Positions 42,505 through 52,383 of a stretch of DNA of 64,000 nt are shown here, piece after piece (position 1 is the first letter of the stretch; each line of letters opens with the position of its first letter). The notes below the pieces were generated by a model that saw only the letters and a list, made by a program, of their open reading frames with translations, had not been told where the DNA came from and made no database searches. Position numbers and translations under genes: made by a program. Source of the stretch: Bacillus salacetis (GTDB lineage: Bacteria; Bacillota; Bacilli; Bacillales; Bacillaceae_B); NCBI RefSeq assembly GCF_003581585.1, contig NZ_QXIR01000026.1, positions 1-64,000 on the forward strand, written 5' to 3'.

Positions 42505-43395
42505 TTACAGTTTAGAAGTTTGCTGTTTCCAAACAAACCGCTTCCCCACCATGTCAAACCCTGCTGATTCATAAAGCTGATTCGGTGCCGGGAACTTTTC
42601 CGGCATTCCGGTGTACACTGTCGCTCTATTGGCGCCAAGTTCCTTGGCAGCCATCAATTGTTCTCTCAATAAAGCTTTGCTGATCCCCCTGTTCCGGAAA
42701 TCAGGATAGCATGACACAGCCTCAATGGTGAGGAGTTTGCTCTCTTCGTCATATCTTCCGCTGCAAAGTGCCGCTACATGATTATTCCCATCCACCGCTA
42801 CTAAATCCAACTCTTTTCTATAGGTGGAAGTTTCATAGAAATTCTTCAGGATAACCTCATTGAATGGAATTCCATAACACAGTTTATAAGCCTGATAGAC
42901 TTCACCATGCTCTTTACTATCCGGAACACTCTTACAAAAAAAGCCATGGGGAAGGTTGGCTTCAACTATATCGTCCTTTAGATTCAAGTCCCTTCTGACC
43001 CAATACTCTCCTGTTTTTTGATATCCACTTTGCTCCAGGGCTGCCTCAAAGTCTTCATCCCCCTCGTACACTTCCCATTCGTGATCAGGATTTATATCCT
43101 TTCTGATCCTTATAGCTTCTTTGAAGAGAAATCTGTATTCAGGGTCAAAACAAAACGCTCCTTCTTCAAGAAGGCCAACCAGTTGATCTCCATCAAACCA
43201 AAGAATAACCCTTTGCAGCATATCGTCAACGCTTTTAGGTGGACTCTCCAAACCGGAAGCTAACGCCGCCTGGAATTCAAAAAGAGTCAGGTTATCATCA
43301 AATCTGGTTCCATAATAGCTGTTGCAGTCTACCAAAAACCTGCTGATCTTTTCATAATCTTCACTACTGTTATATTTTCTATGTGTAATGGCCAT
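42505..43395 (-). CDS. GNAT-family N-acetyltransferase
   Basis: 296 residues from the ATG at 43395 (GAGGAGATCCA). The C-terminal GNAT domain has the acetyl-CoA loop VSCYPDFRNRGISKALL (near residue 228) and the terminal LYESAGFDMVGKRF. The N-terminal half is a divergent, probably non-catalytic GNAT-like domain. Substrate unknown. Confidence 0.85.
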   Translation of the reverse strand: MAITHRKYNSSEDYEKISRFLVDCNSYYGTRFDDNLTLFEFQAALASGLESPPKSVDDMLQRVILWFDGDQLVGLLEEGAFCFDPEYRFLFKEAIRIRKDINPDHEWEVYEGDEDFEAALEQSGYQKTGEYWVRRDLNLKDDIVEANLPHGFFCKSVPDSKEHGEVYQAYKLCYGIPFNEVILKNFYETSTYRKELDLVAVDGNNHVAALCSGRYDEESKLLTIEAVSCYPDFRNRGISKALLREQLMAAKELGANRATVYTGMPEKFPAPNQLYESAGFDMVGKRFVWKQQTSKL

Positions 43396-43627
43396 TGGAT
43401 CTCCTCGTTTAAACATGTATTTTGAAGGTCAATAATTGTATAGTACCGGTGCTGACTCGACATTTCTAAGCCAGATGCGCTCCTTCCCGTACAGTCCTTC
43501 CTTCTTCCAAATGTCCTTGTATAGCCCCTTTTTTCGCACGGTACCAGAAATATCTGAGGATCAAGGTCTAAATGTAAAAGCCACTGAGGGGAGGTTCTTT
43601 TGGATTCATTTTAAAGATCTACTTGGT

Positions 43628-44341
43628 TCAAGTAGTGTTCTTTATTACATGATAGGGGTGATTTTCCCACACTATAGGTGTTTTATCAGTGAAAATGATC
43701 CCTTCGAGGCCGTTCTCAGCCAAGACATTAGTGGCGTCTTCTTTTGCAAAGAACTTGACTGCCCACTCATCGAAAAAACAGGACAATACAAAATCCTCAT
43801 TCTCATCGGTAATCGTAATGGGATCAGAACACAAGGTCAATTTGGCTTCCAAATCGATTTCTTCTATCTCACAAATCCCCTGTTCATCATAAAGGGTGTG
43901 ATAACGCAGCCTTTTTGCACCTTTAGAAACCAAAACCTTTATCAAAGCATCAATCAAAAGGATGGAGATACTATCTTCAAAAGGAGTATACACATCCTCT
44001 TCCAACACATTCTCCAACCTATTCATCAAGTCTGGTCTCCGGTAAAGCTCTCTACCCATGCATCCTGTCAATAGAGCTGTCGCTGCAATCGACATTTCCG
44101 CCATACTGGAAAATCCGCACTTCTTTCTTAAATCTTCCCATACTATCGGCTTGCCGTACTTGAAGATATCCTCTCTAATTGGATAATAGGCATGATGGCC
44201 GTAACTTTCCTCGGACTTCCAGCCATCAGGCATTTTAACAAAAGGAAAGAAGAGTGATGCTGCAAACTTATATTGGTCCGGCAGTTCATTCAGCAACGGG
44301 TCTTTTTCAGAGTCATCACCAAGAGGATAGAAGAATTTCAT
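43628..44341 (-). CDS. DUF2711-like hypothetical protein
   Basis: 237 residues. The pattern ELPDQYKFAASLFFPFVKMPDGW near the start, IVWEDLRKKCGFSSMAEMSIA and a C-terminal DEWAVKFFAKEDA resembles the DUF2711 family of Bacillus; no function known. Soluble. The 230 bases downstream hold only a short frame without ribosome site. Confidence 0.65.
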   Translation of the reverse strand: MKFFYPLGDDSEKDPLLNELPDQYKFAASLFFPFVKMPDGWKSEESYGHHAYYPIREDIFKYGKPIVWEDLRKKCGFSSMAEMSIAATALLTGCMGRELYRRPDLMNRLENVLEEDVYTPFEDSISILLIDALIKVLVSKGAKRLRYHTLYDEQGICEIEEIDLEAKLTLCSDPITITDENEDFVLSCFFDEWAVKFFAKEDATNVLAENGLEGIIFTDKTPIVWENHPYHVIKNTT

Positions 44342-44668
44342 AAACCATTACCCCCTTTCATAGTGTGCTGCTAGAAGCAGCATTTAAACGATTTCCTTCG
44401 GTATGTATGTTAATCATGATGTCAGTATCCATATGCAGAGCTAATGGAATGTTTATTCCTTGGGTTTCCGCATTACCAATGTGTTGGATACTTATAATCT
44501 GGTGTTTGTCTGTAAATCATCCTGTTATAAACCGAACCCTTATCTATAACCTGGTGTTTATCCGCTAATCAAACCATTTAAAAATCATCTTAGTTATAAA
44601 TGATTGTTTGTCTCTTATTCCATCATTATAGTTGTAATAGGTTAATATAAACCGGGTGCTTATCAGGA
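44342..44668. repeat. Intergenic region with short degenerate repeats
   Basis: The 330 bp contain four loosely related copies of a TATAAxCxGGTGxTTATC-like phrase (near 44490, 44527, 44547 and 44648). They have no regular spacing and no clear gene is present. Significance uncertain. Confidence 0.35.
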
Positions 44669-45184
44669 TTATGCATCACCATTCAACAAAGCATAAAAAT
44701 ACCTGACATCCTCTATTGCATGGTTTAGATTAACAGAAGCCACAAGCGCAATGTAAATCGCAATCCCGGCGAAAACAGCGAGGAAGGGGCCGCTTTCTTT
44801 CAATAACTGTATCTTTTTTATATAGAGAATGATTACAATAGCAACTGAGATTAATAAGTAGGATAGGGCTAAAACAAGTTTTGTCAGCTGCGATCTACCT
44901 TCCTCAACTGCAAAGTGGAATCTATCTAACACGTTTTGGTTGGCTGGCGTTTCCTGGATAACGCGTGAACTGTCTTTGTAACCTGCCTCCCATGTAAATT
45001 CTTCGCCTTCCTAGATTACAATATAGTGATAGCCAAACAGCTTGCCATTGCTGATGGTACCGGAAAAGGTATCGGAATCTTCTTTCCCATGCTGGCAGGA
45101 TGCAGATAGCAAGATTAGAAAAATAGTTATCAGAAATAGTATCTTTTTAAAGGGTTTCCTTTTCAAATCTCTCAGTCGAGTCAC
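44669..45184 (-). pseudogene. Lipoprotein/membrane protein gene with an in-frame TAG stop
   Basis: A single frame of 172 codons starts at GTG 45184, overlapping the stop of the upstream gene (GTGA) with TTGGAG nine bases before. It has a signal and cysteine (ILLSASC), then GTISNGKLFGYHYIVI, a TAG at 45013-45011, and continues EGEEFTWEAGYKDSSRVIQE into the 87-codon frame that carries two helices (about residues 105-145). The part after TAG has no ribosome site of its own. One base change would restore the gene. Confidence 0.8.
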
Positions 45185-45810
45185 CGACGAAACTCCAATA
45201 TTACGCCCTTACCGATATCAGAAGATTGTTTAAGCAGTTCTTTATTTACAGGGTCAACCCAATAGTATTGAACAGTTTCGCCAAAGCATGTTTTCACTTT
45301 CCAGGCATCAGTAAGTTCATCTTTGCTTTTACGTATTTTTTCTGATTGTAATACTTCTAAATTAATTTCAACCACGGCTTTTATTGTCGCATTAAAAGCT
45401 TTGAATGCTGCAGAGTATCCGGCCTCCAAAGGAAGTGCCCTTAAAATGAGTTCCACTGAAAAACTGTCAAAACATCCTGTCGCATCAAAACGGGAGACTT
45501 CTCCAGCTTCGGTTGTTATATTTACAATCCCATTCTTATACTCCGCTTTTAGATTCATTATTTCATCAACATAATCAGTGAACGATATCGGCTGAAAAGC
45601 GGCTTTTTCGACCACAGTGACCCCTTTCCGATTCCCTAAAACCTCCGATGACAATAGTTGAATTCTTTCAATCGCATTCCTTCCATCTGAGTGAATGAAC
45701 CGTAGGGATTCAGTCGTGAAGCCAACCCTTTTTTTCAATCCGTTCTCGATAATGAAAATATCTTTCTTGTCTTGTGTTTCAATTAATCCTTCCCCGCTTA
45801 AGGTTATCAA
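45181..45810 (-). CDS. Hypothetical beta-rich protein (DUF3108-like)
   Basis: 209 residues from the TTG at 45810, nine bases past AGAGGAG; the frame also opens at 45819. No signal peptide. The C-terminal pattern VQYYWVDPVNKELLKQ is reminiscent of DUF3108-type proteins, but I hold this loosely. It lies between the GNAT gene and the broken lipoprotein gene, with which it overlaps by 4 bp, so these three form an operon. Confidence 0.65.
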   Translation of the reverse strand: MITLSGEGLIETQDKKDIFIIENGLKKRVGFTTESLRFIHSDGRNAIERIQLLSSEVLGNRKGVTVVEKAAFQPISFTDYVDEIMNLKAEYKNGIVNITTEAGEVSRFDATGCFDSFSVELILRALPLEAGYSAAFKAFNATIKAVVEINLEVLQSEKIRKSKDELTDAWKVKTCFGETVQYYWVDPVNKELLKQSSDIGKGVILEFRR

Positions 45811-45828
45811 TTCGATCAACTCCTCTGT

Positions 45829-46671
45829 TCATTTCAGGAACTTCCGATACACCTGGGTATTGTGCAATGGTTGAAACCCCATTGAAGTGTAGAGCTTTTC
45901 AGCTCCTTCGTTGCCTTCTACATAACAAATGCGGATTTCTTCGTATCCTTCTTCCAGCATCTTGTTCATTGCAAACTGAAGGGCTTTACGTCCATACCCT
46001 TTTCCCTGGTATTCCGGGGAGACCATTAAGTTATCCACTTCACCTTTTCCGGTAGTGACTGAAGCAATGATTCTGTCCCCATCCAGAATCAGGTAAACAT
46101 TTTCTTTACGATTTAATTTATATTTCTTCACACTATCTTCTGGAGCAAGATAGGGCTTCAAATCATTTTTTGCATGCAGTTCATAGAAAGAATGCTGAAC
46201 AACTTTAACAAACTCCTCGAAAAATCGTTCCGTATATTTTACGAACTTTACATCTGCTTCAGGAAATCTTCCTCCCTTATAAATGAGTTCAGGAGATCCC
46301 CACCATTTACTGAATCCCATTTTTTCAGCAAATGGGATTGGATTATCTATTTCAGTATTTATGTAAACACTTACAAAGTCAGGGTTACTTTTAGAAATTT
46401 CTTTCTCCATTTCTTTGTATAATTTAGAACCATTACCTCGCAATCGTGATGCAGGGTCCACGAATAGATTTATCCTGAATATCGTCTCTTCTCCATTTTC
46501 ATCTGGTATGGAAAAAATTAATCCCTTTAAGCCATTCTGTTCATATACCAAAAAAGGCTGCGATCCCGTTATTGCTTCTTCCATGTTCCCTATCTCTTCC
46601 GCTGTTCCCCACTCATTAACAACTTCGGCTGCTCTTTCTTTATCTATTCCGTCCTTCAATTTCCGTATCAT
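45829..46671 (-). CDS. Tandem GNAT-family acetyltransferase
   Basis: 280 residues with two GNAT domains: N-terminal (FVDPASRLRGNGSKLY near 85) and C-terminal (MVSPEYQGKGYGRKAL near 220; LYTSMGFQPL near 260). The second acetyl-CoA loop is canonical. Start preceded by AAGGGGCGGA. First gene of an operon with the two downstream genes. Confidence 0.85.
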   Translation of the reverse strand: MIRKLKDGIDKERAAEVVNEWGTAEEIGNMEEAITGSQPFLVYEQNGLKGLIFSIPDENGEETIFRINLFVDPASRLRGNGSKLYKEMEKEISKSNPDFVSVYINTEIDNPIPFAEKMGFSKWWGSPELIYKGGRFPEADVKFVKYTERFFEEFVKVVQHSFYELHAKNDLKPYLAPEDSVKKYKLNRKENVYLILDGDRIIASVTTGKGEVDNLMVSPEYQGKGYGRKALQFAMNKMLEEGYEEIRICYVEGNEGAEKLYTSMGFQPLHNTQVYRKFLK

Positions 46672-46871
46672 TCATTCCGCCCCTTAAGACATGTTAGTTA
46701 CAATTATTTCAAAATATTCTAATATATACAATCACCTTTTTAAAAATGGCTGTTTATGCAAACTTTGTCCCTATCTATTTCATATCAGATCTCCTGGTAT
46801 ACACCGAAAAAACCTTGGTATATCAGAAAGATAAGAGCTGCTTCCCTTTTTAATGAAAAACCTTGCAAGCA

Positions 46872-46901
46872 GGAGGAAAATCCGGCGCCTGAGATTTTTC
46901 C
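46872..46901 (-). repeat. Dispersed ~150-bp repeat, partial copy C
   Basis: The complement of this segment matches the first 30 bases of copies A and B (GCGCCGGATTTTCC core). The rest of the element is absent. Confidence 0.5.
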
Positions 46902-46934
46902 AAAAGCAATAATTACTGCGAAAAACAGCCTCAG

Positions 46935-46964
46935 AAAAAAGGCCAACCCGGGAGCGGATTGGCC
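46935..46964 (-). terminator. Terminator of the penicillin-binding protein gene
   Basis: GGCCAA (46941-46946) pairs with TTGGCC (46959-46964); on the minus strand TTTTTT follows. Directly past the PBP stop. Confidence 0.85.
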
Positions 46965-46975
46965 ATGCTGATTTA

Positions 46976-49129
46976 TTATTCAGTTCCAAATGGAGCAAAT
47001 TCAACAGTAAGTGTTTGTTTCTCATCAACTGTAGAACCAGGCTTGAGGCTTTGTTTCGTCAAATAGCCATCACCTTTCATGTCAATGGAAATGCCGCTCA
47101 TCGTGACAAATTTTTGGACATCCCTCAGCGACCAGCCTTTCATATCTGGAACAGTTACTGAGCCATCAGTCAGCAGCAGGATTCTTTCTTTTTCCAGCAG
47201 CACATCGGCAGACGACTGTGCTGCTACCTTTTTTCCGTTGCCGATGATTACCGGGTTCAGCCCTGCTTCTTTCAGCGTTGCTGCTGCTTCAGAAACAGGT
47301 TTGCCTTCCAAGTCAGGTACTTCTATTGACTTTAGCTTTTGAGCAGGAGTCGCAGTATCGATGTTCAGATACTTCAGGCTGTTCTGCATGACGGGGTTGA
47401 AAACTTCCGCAACAGGAATGGAACCTAATTTCCCTCCCAGATCAGGCTGCTGGATGCCTACATAAACCACCAGCTTAGGGTCGTCAGCCGGTGCCATACC
47501 CAAAAATGAAAACAGGTAGTTATCGTGCCCGACCATATATCCTGCTCCGTCGTGATTGGGAATCTGTGCTGTACCGGACTTCCCTGCGACTGAATAGCCG
47601 GGGATGGCAAACAGCTTGCCGGTCCCTATATCGGATGTCACCGTTGTTTCAAGATACTCCCTGGTCTTTTTAGCGGATTCCTTGCTGATTGGATTCCCGC
47701 TGGAAGTCGGGACAGACTGCTTGACGATCTCTCCATTGCTGCCGTCCACAATCCTGTCCACCATATATGGTTTCATCATCTTACCGTCATTTGCAACTGC
47801 AGAGGCAGCTTGTATCATCTGCATGGCAGTGACAGTGGTTCCTTGACCGAATATCGTGGTGTAGCGTTCAATCGGATAGTCATAAAGAATCCTGCCGCTG
47901 GATTCGTTCTCTAACTCCAAGCCGATTTTTTTCCCGAAACCAAAACGATCCAGATAAGCGCGGTACTTATCCTGGCCGATTTGATCAAGCAGTTCTGCAA
48001 AGGCAACGTTCGAAGAGCGCTGCACCCCCTGCAGGTAAGTGATGGTACCCCATCCTGCTCCGGCATTCCAGTCTTTGATTGGAAGAGGGTTTCCTTTAAC
48101 AAAGAATTCGCCGGAGTTGTAAGTGGCATTGGGATTGAAGACCCCTGCATCAACTGCCGAGGCAAGAGAAAAGGTCTTCATCGTTGATCCCGGTTCATAC
48201 GCAGTTTGCATTGTAAAATTCGTCCAGCTGCTCTCTACTCCTTCTGTTACATTTCGATTGAAGGATGGTCTTTGTGCCACGGCAAGGATTTCCCCTGTTT
48301 TCGGGTCAGATACTATCGCAAATGCCTTCACAGGATGGTACACCTCTGTGACATGATTCAATGCTTCTTCCACAAAGGATTGGATTTTTTCATCAATCGT
48401 CAGGTAGATATCATTTCCGTTCTTCGGTTCTTTTACATGGGTATCCGAATCTGGAAGAAGATAGCCCCATTTGTCACTTTCAAAATCGACTTTCCCATCT
48501 TTTCCTTCAAGCAGGTCATTATAGCTTTTTTCTATGCCCAATATCCCATTGCTTTTGACTTTTCCATCGTCAGAAACTTTTTGCTGGGAGATTCCGACCA
48601 AGTGGGTGGCAAAGTTCCCATTTGGATATGTGCGCTTGGCTACTGTTTCAAAAAGGATACCAGGCAGCTTCTCGTTTTCAATACTTTCTTTCGTGACAGG
48701 CGAAATATTTCTGCCTGCCGTTCCAAACTCGACCTGGAACGGGCCCTTTTTGTTTAAACGATCAAGAATTTCCCCTTGCTCCATATCTATGTATTGTGAA
48801 AGCACCGAAGCGGTTTTTTTCTTATCCACCACATGGTGTGGAGAATCGGGGTCTGACGTGACTGTATCCGAAAGAATCGCAATCAATTTGAAAGTTGATG
48901 AATCTTCCGCAAGGATTTCACCATTTTTGTCATAAATGGTTCCTCTATCGGCCTCCAGGATTTTGTTCTTCAAATATTTTTCCGATGCCTCGGCCGATAA
49001 GTTGACTCCCTCCACTTCCCCCGAAACGGCTATATAAGTAAACCGGGAAAACAAAATGAGGAAGACCGCTGTAAAAGTCAGGAACAAAACGAGTGCACCA
49101 ATTCTTATTTCCTTTCTTCTCCCGTTCAT
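46976..49129 (-). CDS. Class B penicillin-binding protein with two PASTA domains (PBP2B/SpoVD type)
   Basis: 717 residues from the ATG at 49129, seven bases past AAGGAT. One N-terminal membrane anchor (about 15-36), a dimerisation domain, then the transpeptidase domain with YEPGSTMKTF (active-site serine, near 312), RSSNVAF (near 371) and AGKSGTAQ (near 515). Two PASTA domains end the protein (about 585-645 and 650-715). It cross-links peptidoglycan in division or spore cortex synthesis. It is alone here, not in a dcw cluster, so it is probably an extra PBP2B/SpoVD-like paralogue. Confidence 0.92.
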   Translation of the reverse strand: MNGRRKEIRIGALVLFLTFTAVFLILFSRFTYIAVSGEVEGVNLSAEASEKYLKNKILEADRGTIYDKNGEILAEDSSTFKLIAILSDTVTSDPDSPHHVVDKKKTASVLSQYIDMEQGEILDRLNKKGPFQVEFGTAGRNISPVTKESIENEKLPGILFETVAKRTYPNGNFATHLVGISQQKVSDDGKVKSNGILGIEKSYNDLLEGKDGKVDFESDKWGYLLPDSDTHVKEPKNGNDIYLTIDEKIQSFVEEALNHVTEVYHPVKAFAIVSDPKTGEILAVAQRPSFNRNVTEGVESSWTNFTMQTAYEPGSTMKTFSLASAVDAGVFNPNATYNSGEFFVKGNPLPIKDWNAGAGWGTITYLQGVQRSSNVAFAELLDQIGQDKYRAYLDRFGFGKKIGLELENESSGRILYDYPIERYTTIFGQGTTVTAMQMIQAASAVANDGKMMKPYMVDRIVDGSNGEIVKQSVPTSSGNPISKESAKKTREYLETTVTSDIGTGKLFAIPGYSVAGKSGTAQIPNHDGAGYMVGHDNYLFSFLGMAPADDPKLVVYVGIQQPDLGGKLGSIPVAEVFNPVMQNSLKYLNIDTATPAQKLKSIEVPDLEGKPVSEAAATLKEAGLNPVIIGNGKKVAAQSSADVLLEKERILLLTDGSVTVPDMKGWSLRDVQKFVTMSGISIDMKGDGYLTKQSLKPGSTVDEKQTLTVEFAPFGTE

Positions 49130-49256
49130 AATACTCATCCTTTTCTAGTAGTTTCCTATACCATTAGTCTACTACTTTCAGGAAATTAATTCTATAATGT
49201 GAGAAATTTTGCGGGGATTGTAATTGGTTTTAAACACTTTTCAGCCAACAACAAAT

Positions 49257-49736
49257 TCAATACTCTGGCATTTGAGCCGACAGGTTAGTCTTCTGACCGA
49301 CAGATCCTTCTCCGATAGGGAGGATCCGGTCGTACAACTTAATTCCCTGGTATTCTTCATCGAATCCTATAGAGGAAGCAGCTATGTTTTCCCCTTCTCC
49401 ACCATATATTTTTTTAATATCTTCGTCTTGTTCTGAAGGGTTGAAAGCGACACTCAGCTCATATTGTGTTTCAAGCCGGTCCCTCACAAATTGAACCTGA
49501 TAGTTGCCGTCTTTGTCCGTTTTGACTTCCGTCTCCTTTTCTACTTGCTGTGAGTCAATATCTTTCAGCTGTACAGTGATAACAGCGTTTTCTTCGAGTG
49601 AACTGGTACCGTTGACGATGACATGATTGCCCACAGTCTTAATGCGCCCCTCAAGCTGGACCTCTTTCTTGGGAGTACTGCATCCGGCGGATAATCCAAT
49701 CATTACCACACAAAAAAACAATAATATCTTCTTCAT
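49257..49736 (-). CDS. Lipoprotein sharing the sensor domain of the neighbouring anti-sigma factor
   Basis: 159 residues with lipobox LSAGC (near residue 19). The mature domain (ENAVITVQLKDIDSQQVEKE, KDGNYQVQF, YELSVAFNPSEQDEDIKKIYG, GIKLYDRIL) lines up with the outer domain of the anti-sigma factor at 51688 (EGTVLFVKVYES, DGSYSVLLD, LPHKQNKEVKEMIG, GIRMYGKI). It is the last gene of the ECF operon and overlaps the permease gene by 4 bp. Confidence 0.8.
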   Translation of the reverse strand: MKKILLFFCVVMIGLSAGCSTPKKEVQLEGRIKTVGNHVIVNGTSSLEENAVITVQLKDIDSQQVEKETEVKTDKDGNYQVQFVRDRLETQYELSVAFNPSEQDEDIKKIYGGEGENIAASSIGFDEEYQGIKLYDRILPIGEGSVGQKTNLSAQMPEY

Positions 49737-50746
49737 ATTTTCCCCCTATTTTCTTTATAAAGCAGTTCAAAAGGTTCTTTCGTTAGAGCAAGTGCTTTGT
49801 TTAACTGTCTTGAGTTGTTCACTCTAACTCCTCTACTAGCAGAATCCGCCAGCACCTCTTCCAACCCTTTCCCCATTAAACGGAAAGCATATATCGTCAA
49901 CGTAAAACCTATACAGGGCCCAAGGATGATCCATTTATCAAGCATCAATTCGTGGTAGGATAATCCAATTAATCCTGACCATTCATTAGTTAGCGACATG
50001 GTCACCTTCTCTCCAGAATAAAGACCATCGAATTTGGTGACTTCTTTTATTTTTCCAATCAGGATTTGAAACACACCAAGATGCACCAGCAGTAATAGTG
50101 TCTGGACGACCTGCTGTGTAAATAACACAAAAGCCCTGGGTTGGAGGTGCTTTAGTATATGATGTTTTATCAACCACCACTTACTGGCCCCCAATGTTCT
50201 TGAACAGGAGATAAAGTCACTGTCCATGAATACTCGTACTTCAGCACCTAGAAATCCCATAAGTGGAACCACACCTATGAAAACCAAAATAATCAGCTGC
50301 TGCCCTAACAACCATCCTGCTGATACATCTGGAGTATTGGAAGATATGAAAAATATCATAGCCAAAATCACTGCCGGAATGAAGCGGATGGCCCGTATAA
50401 AGGATTCAATTATAAAAGTGAGATTTCCCAGGTAAAGGATATAAAAGATACTTCCGAAGACACTGAAGGCAACTCTTAAGATTGCAGCTGACATTGCTAT
50501 CGTTACCGTATATTTAGCACCATCGATCACCATCCAGAAAACATCTCCTCCAAACCGGTCTACACCGAAAATAAACGGTATACCAGGAGGATACGGCGGC
50601 GCGTCCAATAGAATATGATTCTCTCCGTAAATCATTTCCGGCGGCTTTGGCAGAATTGCATCCAGATAGATAGAATACAAGACACTCAGAAGTAGAAGAA
50701 GAGCTGTGAAAGTGAATCCTGTCAAAAATTTTCTGTTTTTCATCAT
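49733..50746 (-). CDS. DppC-like ABC permease without a linked ATPase
   Basis: 337 residues. One helix near 8-27, an outside segment with FGVDRFGGDVFWMVIDG (typical DppC GTDxxGRDxxSR variant), then four or five helices and an EAA-like loop (CSRTLGASKWWLIKHHIL, near 195). This is an oligopeptide/nickel permease subunit. It pairs with the gene at 50749, but no ATPase or binding-protein gene lies in the operon. Start follows AGGAGTCTCTTATAGTC. Confidence 0.82.
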   Translation of the reverse strand: MMKNRKFLTGFTFTALLLLLSVLYSIYLDAILPKPPEMIYGENHILLDAPPYPPGIPFIFGVDRFGGDVFWMVIDGAKYTVTIAMSAAILRVAFSVFGSIFYILYLGNLTFIIESFIRAIRFIPAVILAMIFFISSNTPDVSAGWLLGQQLIILVFIGVVPLMGFLGAEVRVFMDSDFISCSRTLGASKWWLIKHHILKHLQPRAFVLFTQQVVQTLLLLVHLGVFQILIGKIKEVTKFDGLYSGEKVTMSLTNEWSGLIGLSYHELMLDKWIILGPCIGFTLTIYAFRLMGKGLEEVLADSASRGVRVNNSRQLNKALALTKEPFELLYKENRGKI

Positions 50747-50748
50747 GA

Positions 50749-51675
50749 CTATAAGAGACTCCTTTCACCTGCAAGCCTGTTTGCCGCCCATTTGCCGATA
50801 TAATCTGCGAAATATAAGGGCAGGAATATCATTAACAGGCACACAGCCAGCACCTCAGATGAATGAAGATTTTTGTAAATGAAGCGGAAAAGCCCATTCA
50901 TATTAAATAAGTTTTCAATGATTAGCAGATTAGAAATGATGAACCATAAAATAAATTGGATTTTTGAAAAGACTGTAACACAGACGTTCCTGAAAATATG
51001 AGAAGCCAAGACTGCTCCCTTTGAGAGTCCTTTGGAATAGGAAAAATCAACATATGCTTTATTCCTTTCTTCTTCCATTGCCATTGCAGTCATCTGAAAA
51101 AGGATCACTGATGGAAGAATGGATGTTACAAGAATCGGCAGCAGATACACATCATCGGGCCCGCCTATGGGGTTTACCAAGAGGACGGCAGATTTCTTGT
51201 AGACCCAGATGATGAAAAGCTGAATGGAAAAAATCAGGACCACATCCGGAAGGGATTCTATAAAAAAGATGAACTTATGTACAATGCTCTGCCATCTTTC
51301 AGGCAGCAATGAAACAAAGAAAGCCAAAAGGACTCCAGTCAAAATGGATAGAAAAAGGATGCAAGAAATTAAAACAGCTGTATATCGGTATGGTTCTAAG
51401 ATCACTTCCATAATCCCCAGGTTTTTATATTCAGAAATCCGGATCCTGATTTCTTCAAAATGAATAAGCCGAATCAACAATTCATTCAGTCTATAGATGA
51501 AAACCGAGAACCATTGAGGGGTAAATAGAAGAAAATAAGTTTTGGCAAAAACTATGATGAATATTATAAACAGAATGGTCATAACTATTTCTGCGAATAT
51601 TCTGCTCATAGTAAGAAGCGTGGTGATTAAACGGTCTCTTTTATCAAAGTTTGAAATTTTGGTACCAGAGTTCAT
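50749..51675 (-). CDS. DppB-like ABC permease without a linked ATPase
   Basis: 308 residues, six helices with a loop after the first, and an EAA-like loop (EERNKAYVDFSYSKGLSKGAVL, near 215) typical of DppB/OppB. Two bases separate it from the second permease gene. Both subunits are divergent from standard family sequences. Third gene of the ECF operon. Confidence 0.8.
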   Translation of the reverse strand: MNSGTKISNFDKRDRLITTLLTMSRIFAEIVMTILFIIFIIVFAKTYFLLFTPQWFSVFIYRLNELLIRLIHFEEIRIRISEYKNLGIMEVILEPYRYTAVLISCILFLSILTGVLLAFFVSLLPERWQSIVHKFIFFIESLPDVVLIFSIQLFIIWVYKKSAVLLVNPIGGPDDVYLLPILVTSILPSVILFQMTAMAMEEERNKAYVDFSYSKGLSKGAVLASHIFRNVCVTVFSKIQFILWFIISNLLIIENLFNMNGLFRFIYKNLHSSEVLAVCLLMIFLPLYFADYIGKWAANRLAGERSLL

Positions 51676-51687
51676 TGTTTTCTTCTC

Positions 51688-52383
51688 CTATTCAAGGTTT
51701 TCTAAATCATCCTCAAGCCAGGTTTTTTGCCCCTCAGTCCATTCATCATTCGCGTAGATCTTTCCATACATCCGGATGCCGTTAAATAGTTCACCTTCAT
51801 GATAGTAATCAACCAGACCATCAATCCATGTACTGTATTTAAGGTTTATTCCATGGTCTCCAATCATTTCCTTAACCTCTTTGTTTTGCTTGTGCGGTAA
51901 TAATTCCAAGGTCAGATAATAGTCTCTCTCCGGGATTTCCCGATCCAGAAGAACAGAATAACTTCCATCGGCATTTATGATTGCTTTTTCTATTTCAATA
52001 GTTTTATCAAACTTTTTTGATTCGTACACCTTCACAAATAGGACTGTTCCTTCTGGAAGTGTGCTTCTTCCCCTTATGATAGCCTTTTTCGGAAGGCCGA
52101 TAAGGCTCTGGTATTGTTTATTGAAATGAATGGTATTCAAAGTCTGCTTTTCGCTTTGCGAAAATTGGTTAAGAGGTGAATCCTGTAGAAAGCCGGCAGT
52201 AAATACGATAAAGATCAGAAAGCCTGCGACTCCAGTAAGCCCAGCTGCGGTCCGCTTGTAAAGATTAAAGGGAGAATTCTTTGATTTTTTAATCTCCCTT
52301 AACATTTCTTCCTTCCTTGAAGGGCTGATGGCCATATCATTCAAATAAGATTTTTTATCCAGTTGATTTAGTTCCCTCTCCAT
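51688..52383 (-). CDS. Predicted anti-sigma factor with an extracytoplasmic sensor domain
   Basis: 231 residues: cytoplasmic N-terminus (about 1-45), one membrane helix (GLTGVAGFLIFIVFTAGF, near 48-66) and an outer beta domain. It overlaps the sigma gene by 29 bp, the usual order for a sigma/anti-sigma pair. The outer domain is homologous to the lipoprotein that ends the operon. ATG preceded by GGAGGCACGGCAT. Confidence 0.8.
   Translation of the reverse strand: MERELNQLDKKSYLNDMAISPSRKEEMLREIKKSKNSPFNLYKRTAAGLTGVAGFLIFIVFTAGFLQDSPLNQFSQSEKQTLNTIHFNKQYQSLIGLPKKAIIRGRSTLPEGTVLFVKVYESKKFDKTIEIEKAIINADGSYSVLLDREIPERDYYLTLELLPHKQNKEVKEMIGDHGINLKYSTWIDGLVDYYHEGELFNGIRMYGKIYANDEWTEGQKTWLEDDLENLE

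Noticed and set aside
43417..43627. A 36-codon minus-strand frame (MRKKGLYKDIWKKEGLYGKE...) downstream of the DUF2711-like gene
   Set aside because: No ribosome site and no recognised homologue; may be a gene remnant but cannot be supported.
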